Positions 44,783 through 55,623 of a DNA stretch of 64,000 nt are shown in pieces. The position numbers and the translations under genes were made by a program. The stretch spans positions 992,001 to 1,056,000 of the forward strand of contig CM062379.1 of NCBI GenBank assembly GCA_031310005.1. Direction: 5' to 3'. This DNA comes from Dactylellina haptotyla. Taxonomy: Eukaryota; Ascomycota; Orbiliomycetes; Orbiliales; Orbiliaceae. The notes beneath the pieces are model-generated. The model searched no databases, was not told the DNA's origin, and saw nothing but the letters and a program-made list of their open reading frames with translations. How positions within the stretch are numbered: position 1 is the first letter of the stretch; every line of letters begins with the position of its first letter.

Positions 44783-47700
44783 ATGACCGGAATCTCTTGG
44801 AGACTACGCCCCATTGGCAAGAAAAACGACACAACCCTGCGACGGCAAAGTGTGGACGTCGGCGCCCTGTTTAGACAACAGGAGAGCAGTGGTTCGCCTA
44901 CTAAGGAAAGCGATGCTGAACTGAGCCCACAGGAGCCACCAACGCCCAAGAGTGGTGCCACCCAGGAAGCTGCTTCGAGAGTTTCTACATCCACGGTCCG
45001 GCCTCGCCCTAGAAAATCGGAGGAACGGACTAGAGCGAACAGATTCTCCATCTTGCGTTTTCGTAATGCTTCAGATCCCGCCTTAGGATCAAAGGCGAGG
45101 GCGCACGAAGAAGTTCCGCCCTTGCCGGACCCGCCGCGAACACCCACAATTATCACGACCGCCCCGACTTTCGACATATCAACCGCACCTCCTGTTCCCC
45201 AGATTCCTATTGATGCCGACGAGAGCACCAGCAGCCTCGTGCCCAAAACATCTCGCTCCAACCTCTCCGCTACTATGGCGACAACGAGTCGCGAACAATC
45301 GATATCACCATCTCCCCGACCCTCATCGTCCCCTCGTAGGCAGTCGTCGAAGAAAAACATTGGAAGTAATGCATCTGGTCGCGCCAGTCGGGTCACGTTT
45401 GATGAACCGGATCGGCCGTTTCAGAGTAACGGATCCACTCAGAGCTTCGGCCCTCCTCCATACGACGAGCACGGCTTACCCGTACCCCCACCGCGATTAT
45501 CTGAATCGTCGCGATCCGAAGCCAGTTCAGCCGATGTTGTCGTCACCACTACGACTACAACTCACACTGTCTCCACAACATCTACCTTCTTTCGGTTCTC
45601 TAGGCGGAAGAAGGACACCCCATTGTTCCCCTTACCGCCCAAAGTATCAAGTTCTGAAAGCAGGATAAGCACCGACGCGATAGGTGGCGGTCCTTCTAGT
45701 TCTAACGTGTCAGTGCGGTCTGGGCGTCCTTCTACCACTTTCTTCTCATCCGCTCCTCCAACACCCCGAAGGGTACCCACATCAGATGGCACGCCAATCG
45801 CGGCTACCAGCGCTCTCGCAGCTTCTGTCATTGGTACTATGGGTGGACCTACAACGCTAGGCCGCGCAAACTCTACAAATTCAAACCACTCGCTACGTTC
45901 CGCTGGATCGAGTCCATTGGCGCCACAGACTCGATATACTAGGGCACGGAGTTCCACGGCAGGATCGATGGACCGGTCGCCGGTCGACAGTGCGCGCACA
46001 AGCACCAGTCTCGCCGGCAGGAATAGTTTTTCAAGGCTGTTTTCGTCGAGATCCAGGCAGAATAGCGAGGCTAATCTCCCTGGAATGCCAGCGCGAACAG
46101 CTTCGCCCGCACCATACCTTGCGCGCGCGTCTACGTCCCACCCTCATTCCATGGCAGCTTCTAGAGAGAAGCTGATAATACCGGAACGGTTAGACGACGA
46201 CACTCCTGTCCAGTATTTGAGGAAACTCGAGGAGGCTGTCAATAAGAGTGTTGTGGCGAGTCTTCTGAGTAAATCCGATGATGCATTCCATGTGGAGGTG
46301 CTCAAGCAGTACATGGGGACCTTCAGTTTTTATCAAGACCCTATGGATATGGCTCTGCGGAAACTTTTGATGGAGGTTGAATTGCCAAAGGAGACTCAGC
46401 AAATCGATCGTGTCTTACAGGCGTTCGCAGACCGTTATCACGAATGCAATCCGATAATATACTCCTCAAGTGGTATGTATATGATATTTTATTCCTATAT
46501 TATTGATTATCTGACTAACAACGATTTCGTAGAAAACGCTTACTTTATCGCTTTCTCTCTTCTCATTCTCCATACTGATGTCTTCAACAAGAATAACAAG
46601 TACAAGATGCAGAAGGCAGATTATGTCAAGAACACTAGTGGCGAGGGGATCACGTCCGATATCCTTGAATACTTCTACGACAACATAAGCTACACGCCTT
46701 TCATTCATGTGGAGGATGACCTTGATATCAACGGCGAGAAAATCATGACCCACCTTCCCAGGCGCCATATACTCACCAAAACGAACACAGACCTGAGGAG
46801 AGCGAGGGAGCCAGTCGATCCTTACACGCTGATTATTGACGGCAAGCTGGATATCCTTAGGCCATCGCTGGCCGACGTTCTGATGGTCGACGATCCTTAC
46901 ACGTATCTCGGAACTAATCACACAATGGATATGAAAGGCCTACATGAAGCGTTCTTCAGAAGCTCGGTACTACAGATCGTATCCGCGAGATCCCGACCCG
47001 ACGCGTTCTTGAATCCCGCTACTGCTGCGAACCCCCAAGATGCAAGTCCCGGCGTGGTCGAAATCAAAGTCACAAAAGTCGGTCTGTTGTGGAGGAAGGA
47101 TCCTAAAAAGAAGAAGACGAGAAGTCCCTGGCAGGAGTGGGGCGCCCTTCTCACCGGTTCGCAGCTATATTTCTTCAAGAATGTCAGCTGGGTGAAGAAT
47201 TTGATGGTGCAATATGAGCAACATGTGAAGGGGGGCAATGTGGGCATCGTACCCTGCGTCTTCACACCGCCATTGATGGAGTTCAATCCGGATTCCATGT
47301 TGTCTACGGATGATACCGTAGCTTTGATGGATAGAACGTACAAGAAGCACAAGAATGCGTTCATGTTTATTCGCCATGGTGGGTTCCAAGAGTATATTCT
47401 TGCGGATAATGAGGTGGAAATGAACGACTGGCTTGCAAAGTTAAACTATGCAGCTGCGTTCAGGACTGCAGGCGTGCGGATGAGAGGGGTCATCGGGGGA
47501 CATTACGACGGCCAGAGGGCTCGAGGAATCCGCAGAATGGACTCAGGCAACGGGAAGTCTGTACAGACCGCTTCCGGGGAAGTGTCCATTGTTTCGGGTA
47601 GGATAGATCCAACGTTGGCAGCACAGATCGCAGCTGCGCGACGACAAGTCATCGACCGCAAGATCCAAGATTCGGACTTGAAGCTCAAAGATCAACTGGA

Positions 47701-49426
47701 TCAGTTGGCCATGTTGTTGAGGAATGCCCATCACCTCAAGTTGTTGACACCCATACAATCGAAGACAAGAGACGCGATGATACTCGCGGCCGGTAGCCTC
47801 AACGCGAAGCTACGATGGAATCGGGTGGAAATCTGGCGTCTGCGCTGCCACCGTGATATCCTCGAGTTGGATCTCGATGAGGAACGGAGGTACGCGAAGG
47901 ATAAGCTTAGAAGGCTTACTTTGCTACAAACGCCACCTGAGACACCATCGCGAGGAAGCAAGTCGCCTAGTTTGACGGATTCACCACATTCGGCTAAGAG
48001 CACGCCTACCCAAGCTACGGTTAATGCCTCGTTCAACAAGCCGATGTTTGAGAACGAGATAGTTCGGCAGTCGACGAGAACCACGACTGTCAGCAGAACT
48101 GCCTCTCAATCTACCGCTAGGCCATCCACGCACCAAAGCTGGGAATTGGGACCCCTGCCGTTCGAACTTAAGAGGTCGTCAATGGCTAGTGCGTCCGCTG
48201 ATAGTAATGGCGATATTGATTTCAGTCAACTTGGTGAGCCGTACATGACCAGCACGGAATCGCACGAGTTTGTCAGCGTTACAACCAGCAACCCGAACGA
48301 AGAGATGCAGCGACGACCGAGTACTGCGTCCGCTATGTCGCAACAAGCAATTGCTGCAGCTATTAAACCAGGTGTTGATGCGGAGGCCGAGTTTCTGGAG
48401 CAATTAAACGCCAAAGAGGATAAGGCGAAGGATGACGATACGGCAAGCAACCGCGAAAAGAAGGATAAAGAGAAAGAAAAGGATAAAGAGAAGGAGAAGG
48501 ATAAAGACAAAGTCCGGCGATCAATCCACCGCACCCTAAGAGAAGGATCGCAGGTAATCCAACTTCCTCATCACCGATCTCGAAAGAAGGATCCCAACGC
48601 ACAGGGCGACAAAGCCGAGGGTGAAGCTGAGGGCGAGAAGAAAGAGAATGAAGGGCTGGCGAGAGGTGCAGGTAGTTTCACTGTGCACGGCAAGAAGGCT
48701 AGCGTTATCACCTTTGGCAGCGACTGGCATACTATTCCAGCAGAAGATAGACTCAAACGGCATAGAAGCGCGGCGAGCACCACCATGTCTGCAGCGCAAG
48801 TTGCGAGTCTAATGGGTGCCGGTGCGCCGTCAGATCGGGTGGTTGATGCGTCGAGTCTGGGTAAAGTCATTGTGTCAGAGGCTAGCAGTACGAGAGAAGA
48901 CTCTGACAATGATTCTGTGCGGCCGGGGAGTGCGGCTGCTAGTATTGGACGGAGTCAGTTGAGTAGGGGTTCTTCTAGCGCTTTTAGTGGGCGGTTAGTC
49001 GCAGTGAATTCCGAGGACGAGGAAGGAGAAGCAGTGGAAGCCGAGGAAGTGGAGAAGAAGGATGGAAATGATGGCGAGATTAGCATCATGACTGCGTCTG
49101 GTATTACGGACGACGACGCAGGATTTATTCCAGATGCGCTTGCCAGCCCGGCGTTTTCAGATGTTACTATTACTCATTTTGGGGATACAGGAGTGTCTGA
49201 AGCGACGAGCAGTCGAGAATTCGAGGCTGTCGTTGTGGAGATTGCAAAGGAGGACGATGAGAAGAAAATCGAAGAGGTAGTGGTGCTTATCAATGCACAG
49301 AAAAGCACAGAGGAAGCAGATGTTCCTGTTACTGCTGAGGATGCAGTGATGGCGATGCCTGAGCCTTCCATGAGTGTCGGCAGTTCGCTTGATGCGAAAT
49401 TGACCGAAGGGCAGGTGGTCGAATAG
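44783..49426 (+). CDS. Sec7-PH domain Arf guanine-nucleotide exchange factor
   Basis: The open frame of 1547 codons contains a stop-free 60-nt intron, 46473-46532 (GTATGT donor, CTGAC/CTAAC branch, TCGTAG acceptor). Removing it gives 1527 aa and restores the Sec7 block SSSENAYFIAFSLLILHTD. Layout: Ser/Thr/Pro-rich N-terminus (1-460); Sec7 (~465-640) with the glutamic finger in ELPKETQQIDRVLQAFADRY (Glu at residue ~537); PH domain (~735-870, KVGLLWRKDPKKKK, FMFIRHGGFQEYILADNEVE); coiled coil after it (IAAARRQVIDRKIQDSDLKL); then a disordered C-terminus with a KEK/KDK-rich run near 48460-48515. The Sec7-PH-coiled-coil order is that of EFA6/Syt1-type exchange factors, which load GTP on Arf at membranes or the cell cortex. 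A large N-terminal disordered region is usual in fungi. Confidence 0.93.
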   Translation: MTGISWRLRPIGKKNDTTLRRQSVDVGALFRQQESSGSPTKESDAELSPQEPPTPKSGATQEAASRVSTSTVRPRPRKSEERTRANRFSILRFRNASDPALGSKARAHEEVPPLPDPPRTPTIITTAPTFDISTAPPVPQIPIDADESTSSLVPKTSRSNLSATMATTSREQSISPSPRPSSSPRRQSSKKNIGSNASGRASRVTFDEPDRPFQSNGSTQSFGPPPYDEHGLPVPPPRLSESSRSEASSADVVVTTTTTTHTVSTTSTFFRFSRRKKDTPLFPLPPKVSSSESRISTDAIGGGPSSSNVSVRSGRPSTTFFSSAPPTPRRVPTSDGTPIAATSALAASVIGTMGGPTTLGRANSTNSNHSLRSAGSSPLAPQTRYTRARSSTAGSMDRSPVDSARTSTSLAGRNSFSRLFSSRSRQNSEANLPGMPARTASPAPYLARASTSHPHSMAASREKLIIPERLDDDTPVQYLRKLEEAVNKSVVASLLSKSDDAFHVEVLKQYMGTFSFYQDPMDMALRKLLMEVELPKETQQIDRVLQAFADRYHECNPIIYSSSGMYMIFYSYIIDYLTNNDFVENAYFIAFSLLILHTDVFNKNNKYKMQKADYVKNTSGEGITSDILEYFYDNISYTPFIHVEDDLDINGEKIMTHLPRRHILTKTNTDLRRAREPVDPYTLIIDGKLDILRPSLADVLMVDDPYTYLGTNHTMDMKGLHEAFFRSSVLQIVSARSRPDAFLNPATAANPQDASPGVVEIKVTKVGLLWRKDPKKKKTRSPWQEWGALLTGSQLYFFKNVSWVKNLMVQYEQHVKGGNVGIVPCVFTPPLMEFNPDSMLSTDDTVALMDRTYKKHKNAFMFIRHGGFQEYILADNEVEMNDWLAKLNYAAAFRTAGVRMRGVIGGHYDGQRARGIRRMDSGNGKSVQTASGEVSIVSGRIDPTLAAQIAAARRQVIDRKIQDSDLKLKDQLDQLAMLLRNAHHLKLLTPIQSKTRDAMILAAGSLNAKLRWNRVEIWRLRCHRDILELDLDEERRYAKDKLRRLTLLQTPPETPSRGSKSPSLTDSPHSAKSTPTQATVNASFNKPMFENEIVRQSTRTTTVSRTASQSTARPSTHQSWELGPLPFELKRSSMASASADSNGDIDFSQLGEPYMTSTESHEFVSVTTSNPNEEMQRRPSTASAMSQQAIAAAIKPGVDAEAEFLEQLNAKEDKAKDDDTASNREKKDKEKEKDKEKEKDKDKVRRSIHRTLREGSQVIQLPHHRSRKKDPNAQGDKAEGEAEGEKKENEGLARGAGSFTVHGKKASVITFGSDWHTIPAEDRLKRHRSAASTTMSAAQVASLMGAGAPSDRVVDASSLGKVIVSEASSTREDSDNDSVRPGSAAASIGRSQLSRGSSSAFSGRLVAVNSEDEEGEAVEAEEVEKKDGNDGEISIMTASGITDDDAGFIPDALASPAFSDVTITHFGDTGVSEATSSREFEAVVVEIAKEDDEKKIEEVVVLINAQKSTEEADVPVTAEDAVMAMPEPSMSVGSSLDAKLTEGQVVE

Positions 49427-51149
49427 TAGACGAATTTTTCTTTTGTTTACAAAAAGATCATGATATGGTTTTGTTAGATCTGGGGCTGGCGTTAGAGGGA
49501 TATTCTTTCTTCTTTCTTTTCCCTTTGTCGACGTTTAAATATTTTGCGCTCTCTCCTTTCGTGGATACAATTGCACTTTTTGTGATACTTTAGCCTTTAG
49601 TCTGATAGTAAAGAAAAGCAGCGATTTGAAATAATTTTTTCTTCAGTGTATCTATGATTAGTCCTATAGGAATTCAATATATTTTTCTGATAAGAACAAT
49701 TTCCGTTTCCTTCTGCTAGCCCAGAAATTAGATATGGGAAAGTTCGGTACGTACCGTCTACTGATTTATGTTTGACAGGCCGCCTTGCAAATAATCCGGC
49801 CAGCTGATGCGGACGGCAGACGCACGTCGGACAGGGCAAAGATCACATGCCTCTTTTTTTGGGCGCTGTATAACACAGCTGATATAACACACAGTCGGTG
49901 ACCATCCACGTATACCACACGCCCAGTCAACTCAAAGAAAGAGAGAATGATGGTTCTTAAAAAGAAATGTATATATATTATATTGATCCGGGGAAGGACT
50001 TTAAAATGCGAGGTCAATACAACCATTCACTAAAATTCTGGATTCTGGTATCTGTTCTGTCTACCCAGAATCTAAAAATAAATTCTTAAATTTTCTCTTT
50101 TTTCGATTCAAAGTTCTTTGAGGAGCAGAAGATTTTTAAGAACAGTGGGATATACACTATTCGATTGAAGATGCGATTTAATATACCATCCCCGCATACG
50201 GCCTTTCTTGCCCTCTACCTCATCATCTCGAATACCTTCGGTATGTTTCTCAACACACCCCGATGGTTTTGGTCGATAACGTCCTCCTAATAACCCAACG
50301 AAATTTCGAAACATAAGCGTTACCCGTACCACCGATATCCTTTATCGAACCGGGACCTACTCCGGGTCTACGATTACTAGACGATGGCGTAGATTGCAGC
50401 TGGTTCCAATGTAACTGGACCTGTATGACGCACGGGCTTAGTCGCGGAGCTTGTACAGATCAAGGATGTCTCTGTGTACGACACGAAATAGGGCCACTCG
50501 ATGAAATTTAGGGTTGTTAAGGTGGACGTCAACTGTTTCGAGAGTAATGGAGAGGGAGGATTAACGATCATCATAACTTTTTCCTACACTATATGTTACA
50601 CTATACATACATTAATCTACCAATTTGCACAAATCGAAAATTATATCTGAGAGAGCATTCGATCGAGCCAGCAATCAAACGTCAAGCACAAGTGGCTTCG
50701 AAAAACTGCCAGTCGCACCCTTCGTCTACAACGGGAGCACAGGTATCGATCCTGCCTTCAAACCGACCTGCGTAGGCGTAACAGTTACCATCCGCGTCAC
50801 CGCTAGACTTCCAACGCTCAACCACCAACCCCAAGAATTCGCACAATAGTTGATACAATCTGTGTGCGTGAAGTTCTTCCCGGCAACTTAGGTTTTGATC
50901 TGGTCATTGGAGGTTCAATAACAACACTTTCATGATCAAAAAATGCTATGCTCGTGTTGTAATTTGTCGTCGGCGAGATTATCGTCGACAGAGCTAGATA
51001 TTTAACGATATGAGACCATAGGATTGAAATATTGCAGGATACCAATATAGTATTGGAACAAGCAGATGCTTCAATATATTTCTCCGCAGCCCCCCTGCTC
51101 ATCTTGCCCAAAAAAACCCTTGATATATGTACGTTAAACAATTATTGGC
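49427..51149. other. Intergenic, Sec7 gene to Nudix
   Basis: 3' flank of the Sec7 gene to ~49620, then AT-rich DNA. Between ~50100 and 51140 moderately long open frames on both strands have some protein-like composition but no domain. They may be remains of a decayed gene. Confidence 0.5.
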
Positions 51150-51713
51150 CTACCCGATCTGTTGCTTCTTCACCAAGTTTATGGCAGCCAATATGACTGC
51201 ACTGTCGGTCTCATATGTTAACTCCTCGACGGCATCCTCATATGATAGCCACTCGATTTTCACATTCTCTTTAACCACTCCATTCCACCCTTCAAGTTGT
51301 TTCTTCTCATAATCTGCCTCATCGACCTGTGCGATAAACCACCAAATGATCTTTGCCCTCTCTTCACTTTTTCTTCCAATATTCCGTAGTTGCATGTAGA
51401 AGCTCTCAGTGCAATTTTCGTGCAACCGAACGCTATCCCTAATATCCTCATCGTCCTCGGCTAGTGTTAGCCGAGAGCCCATTTTTACAAGGTACAGGGA
51501 GCATTTGTAGCTAGTTTCTTCTGTTGTTTCCCGGATCGCTGCGTCACGGCGCCTTTCATTGAGATTTCGGCGGCCCTTGGGGATGAGAAGTTCAACATCC
51601 CCATTCCGTTTTTTAGCGTTGAGCAGGCATATCTTTTGGGCGGACAAATGGAATAGGACGCAACCAGCTGACTCGGTAATGTGTGTAGAAGGATACTGTA
51701 TTTGCTTAGACAT
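51150..51713 (-). CDS. Nudix hydrolase
   Basis: A single exon for 187 aa. The Nudix box runs from GRRNLNE through AAIRETTEETSY. It matches G-x5-E-x7-R-E-x2-E-E-x-G-U except that Ser replaces the last Gly. The upstream strand SAGCVLFHLSAQKICLL and the downstream EESFYM-like segment fit the fold. Nudix enzymes cleave nucleoside diphosphates linked to another moiety (for example diphosphoinositol polyphosphates, NADH or capped RNA). Of the named fungal classes it looks nearest to the short Aps1/DIPP-type, but substrate cannot be assigned. The catalytic RE..EE residues are intact, so activity is likely. Confidence 0.87.
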   Translation of the reverse strand: MSKQIQYPSTHITESAGCVLFHLSAQKICLLNAKKRNGDVELLIPKGRRNLNERRRDAAIRETTEETSYKCSLYLVKMGSRLTLAEDDEDIRDSVRLHENCTESFYMQLRNIGRKSEERAKIIWWFIAQVDEADYEKKQLEGWNGVVKENVKIEWLSYEDAVEELTYETDSAVILAAINLVKKQQIG

Positions 51714-52697
51714 CTTTCGAGGTTAGGAAGGGTAGGACAAATGGTTTAAAAAAAATAAGCTGAGAATTCGAATGCGAAATACTAAGTTCAGCGATTTTTC
51801 TTCCCTTTATTCTTTATATATCTTGATCGTTCTCAAGGTCTCCGCGTCGTGACTCACTATGTTTAGTTGAGCGGGAGCAACAAATTACGGTTTGATTTTT
51901 ATGCTGGTATGCTGAGATACCCTCGTTCCACCCGCAATTTACGAACGAAATTTAGTTGCAGTGCACATGTTAACGCAATGGATTTTGGGACTGAGAAGAG
52001 ATATAACGATTATCTGAACCAGGCTAAGCTAAGCTATAAATATTCAAACTTGGAGATGCGAGTTTACCTAGCGTAAAGCTAAAGCAAGAATAAATAATAG
52101 CAACATTTTCTACCCCAATGGCATCCCGCTAAAATTATGCCGATGGTTGAACTTAGTTATAAGTGAGGTGCTAGATTCGAGAGGCAAATGTAATCAATAC
52201 ATGGGTGGGACAGGGCAGTGAACGCACTGTCTGCGATTCGAATCTTGTGGCCACTCAGCTGTAGACCAGAATTCACGGCAATTGTTGCCTTGATTTAAAA
52301 ATCAACTTTTTCAGGCACTCTCATTCGTTGAAAAAAGTTCATTTTTCGATAAAGCAGGTTTAATCGACGACGCTACCGGCTGACTCAGCTCCTCCAACGC
52401 AATCGAACATGAGCCGTTCCTCTGGATGCAGGTTTACGGTTGTGCGAGGCTTATCCACCCACCCATGACCATCTGTCTATCCCTCCATGGCATATATATA
52501 AGGAAAGGACTTTTGCCGTTGGAACTTGTCGGATATTTTATATCTCCCAATTAATTCTGTTTTGCGAGTCGTCAAGTTACTGCGTGCTACATGAAATATA
52601 TTTACGTACCTCCAGGCTCTCTCTGATCGAAATCGCTAGAGGTTTTCGACACTCTATAGTTTCTATAGATCTAGATCTGTACAAAGTCCTCATAACA
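51714..52697. other. Divergent intergenic, Nudix / Clr5 gene
   Basis: Shared upstream region. A small forward frame at 51867-52076 has no domain. An ATG in frame with the Clr5 protein lies at 52440, but the added 86 residues look like leader sequence, so 52698 is used. Confidence 0.55.
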
Positions 52698-55236
52698 ATG
52701 GATTTAAATGTCGCTACTCCAAAAAGCTACAAATCTACCCGAGGGTACTTGAAACTCAAAGACATCGAGAAGCATCGAAGCTTCATCCTTGAAAAGTACA
52801 ATGCAGGTGTTCGACATAAACAAATTTTAGTCGCCCTGAAGCAGGAAAGAGGTGTTACCTTGGAGTAAGTTTATCTACTACCAACGTCCCTTGCAATCGC
52901 ATATATATGAATCGTCAAAGTAAAAGTGTTTATGTGTGAATAGAATTCATCATTTAAAGCGTAGTCTCGTGCGATGGAAGGCGGCACACAAAAATCTCAC
53001 TAAAAGTCGAAAGCTGTTTATCAAAAACAGTATCCTGAAACGCCAGAACGATGAAAACAAGTCCCCATATACAGTGAAATTTAATAATGGGAGAGAGTTT
53101 AGTCAGCATGAGATCGATCAGATCATGGCGACCACGCCAAGTTACTTCGATGGTATGTAAATCCGAAAGAACCGTTGATATTGGAAAACAAAAAAACCAG
53201 CTTCTTCCTCGGTGCTGGGATATATTTTGCTGCGCTCTTGCTAAATTCCAGCATGATACTAGACACCCAGCCTGATGGCACTGGTATAATTCTATCTTCT
53301 CCCACACTGAAAGTGGAGGAACATGAATCAACGAATAATGATTCCATGTTGGAAGATTTGATTGACTACAGCCTTCAAAAACAATATGATGAAGCAGCCG
53401 AGGTCATGGATCACTATGTTCCTGAGTATCAATCCGAGTTCATAGCCGATTCAGAAAATCCTAGAGGATGGAATGAATCATTTACTGCTGAGGAGGTTCT
53501 GGGCGATGTCGAAGGGTAAGATCAACAGTATCCCATACTGGTGCCCAGTACATACTTATCCAACTATAATCGATAGGGAAAATATCCCTCCGATCCCTAG
53601 CGAGAGTTTAGAGCGTTTCGCTCTTACGGACTCAGGCGTGAATACTCCATTTTCAAATGTGTGCGAACCAGAGGATTCTATGGATCGCCTCCAAAAGCTT
53701 ATATCTGATAACCTGGATATGATATCCTCTGCTTATGAAGAGCTCGGATCTTTGCCGCCAGAAGCCGAAAGTCAACAAATTTTAGACTTAGACCCCGAGT
53801 TTCCTGAAAACGGAGAGTCGTTACTACAAATATACGCACGCAAGTACGAGGCGTACTTTCACCAGGAAACTGCCAATTGGGAACGAGAGGCCGCGGCGTA
53901 TATGCGACGAGCGGATGCCATTATTTGTGAACATCCCACAATATCTTTAGAGGGTGTAAGAGACATAATTATCGAGAAGCACGGCTATTGGGACTACCTT
54001 CCATACCACATATACCGCCAAATCCTAACCGGCAAAGCCAGACATCCAGTGATTAATAAGCCTCTGATAACGGACGCCAGAACTGGAGACGCCATATGCG
54101 AATTTATCGAAGAAATATTTCCCTTGCTGAGAGAAGCTGTACTCGAAAGCGTGGTTCCTCAGTATTTGCGGCAGTTGAATGATTATGTAGTCCACTTACC
54201 ACGAATCATTCGAGAGTACGGCCTTTACCACTTCTACACCGCTAACGCACTGTTTTTCAGTCTCGAGCTGATTGAAATGACCTGGGCGGTTTCGAATCAA
54301 AAGCAATACGAGCTTCAGGCCTATGTGCTCGATATATATTATGCAATCGGGATGGGTTGTGACATAACGGTCCTCAGAGTATTATATTCCACGACATATA
54401 TGGGAGTCTCAGAATACTGGGAGTTCGATGCGACGAGAGATGCCATTGAGGGGGAAATGGTGCGGCAGTATGGCAATTATGACTTTAGAACGATATTTTT
54501 GCACGCATGTCGGACGCTACACATGTTACTCGTACAGCACTTACACCGGAAAAGCAAGCTCATGGCAGAAAAGGTTGTCCATAGGATCGAAAACTCAATC
54601 TTAACCGTCCCTAGCCATGGCAGGATATGGATAACGAGGAGTCTAGCGCTACTGACCGAAGTATTAATAACCTGTAAAAGAGAGCGGCTTGCGATAAGGC
54701 TCCTGGAACAAGCACGGGTCTGGAGTAGGGATGAAGGAAGCAAGACTATTGGGCGTGTCAGATTTCCAGAGAATGATATCAGCTTGGGCGAAGCGTATAG
54801 TAACCTCAACGAGCACGAGAAGGCCTTGAATGCCTTCTTTCGGGCATTCCACGCCTACGGGGAGGAATACGGATACCATGACGCCAGTACCATTGGTACA
54901 ATAGGTCTTATTACCGACATTATGGACGCACGAGGGCCGGTCTTATACGTTTCATTAGAACCAAACTTTCGCAACTTTTTTTCATCCTTTGAGAGAACGG
55001 GGAGAACAAAAAACTTGATATACCGCGAGTTTTTGAAGGCATGGGAAAAAGGCGGGATAAATACCCAGAAAATAGCGGAGTATCAAGATATCCTAAAAGT
55101 TCGATCATCCAATAGAGAACGGACACCTGATTTGCAGGAGTTCTTCTATCTGCAAGGATTGGCAAATTGGGTATATGCTCAAGGAGAATCTCCTAAAGGA
55201 GGGTGGGTAGAAGATTTGACAATGGACGATTTTTGA
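52698..55236 (+). CDS. Clr5-domain protein
   Basis: Four exons (52698-52864, 52944-53152, 53263-53515, 53577-55236) encode 762 aa. All phases match. The N-terminus holds a Clr5-type DNA-binding-like domain (residues ~22-70): KDIEKHRSFILEKYNAGVRH, ILVALKQERGVTLEIHHLKR, then SLVRW. This domain is named after fission yeast Clr5, a silencing factor. It is widespread and often expanded in filamentous fungi, where function is mostly unknown. The large C-terminal part is helical. Near residues 600-680 are TPR-like helices (RLAIRLLEQARVWSRDEG; SLGEAYSNLNEHEKALNAFF), so a repeat-protein scaffold is inferred. The acceptor of intron 2 (ATACTAG, before 53263) was chosen because nearer AGs break the frame. 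Confidence 0.75.
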
Positions 55237-55623
55237 ATTAAAGTTTCGTAGCACTATCTGTATATTATTGTTTCCTTATACTACAGACGGGAAAGGGCTG
55301 GATCCAAGAAAAAACCAAAAGGCTATGCTACAATAGAATAGAAGAAAATATCAACAGTCCCCCAATAGTAAAACAGTCGCTAGAAACGCCATAGGACAAT
55401 ATTCAACTTGTGCCCAACCTTTATCCCGATTAAAAAGAAGCCGATTAACAAATGCAATTGTCCACCCATTACACCAACGAACGGAAGAAACGTCCTATCG
55501 ATAAGAGGGAAGGCGATAACAAAAGCCGGCGTGCTGCCTCTCCTGTCTCACCTCACCCCCTAACATATGCTTCTCCTTCGTCTCAACCCTTATCTCCTCA
55601 AAACTCCTTAACGAACTTCAAAA
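55237..55623. other. Intergenic, convergent Clr5 / ecm14
   Basis: 3' flanks of two convergent genes, A-rich, no coding signal. Confidence 0.6.

Noticed and set aside
50377-50574. 65-codon reverse frame
   Set aside because: Protein-like but too short, with flanking stops; left as possible relic only.
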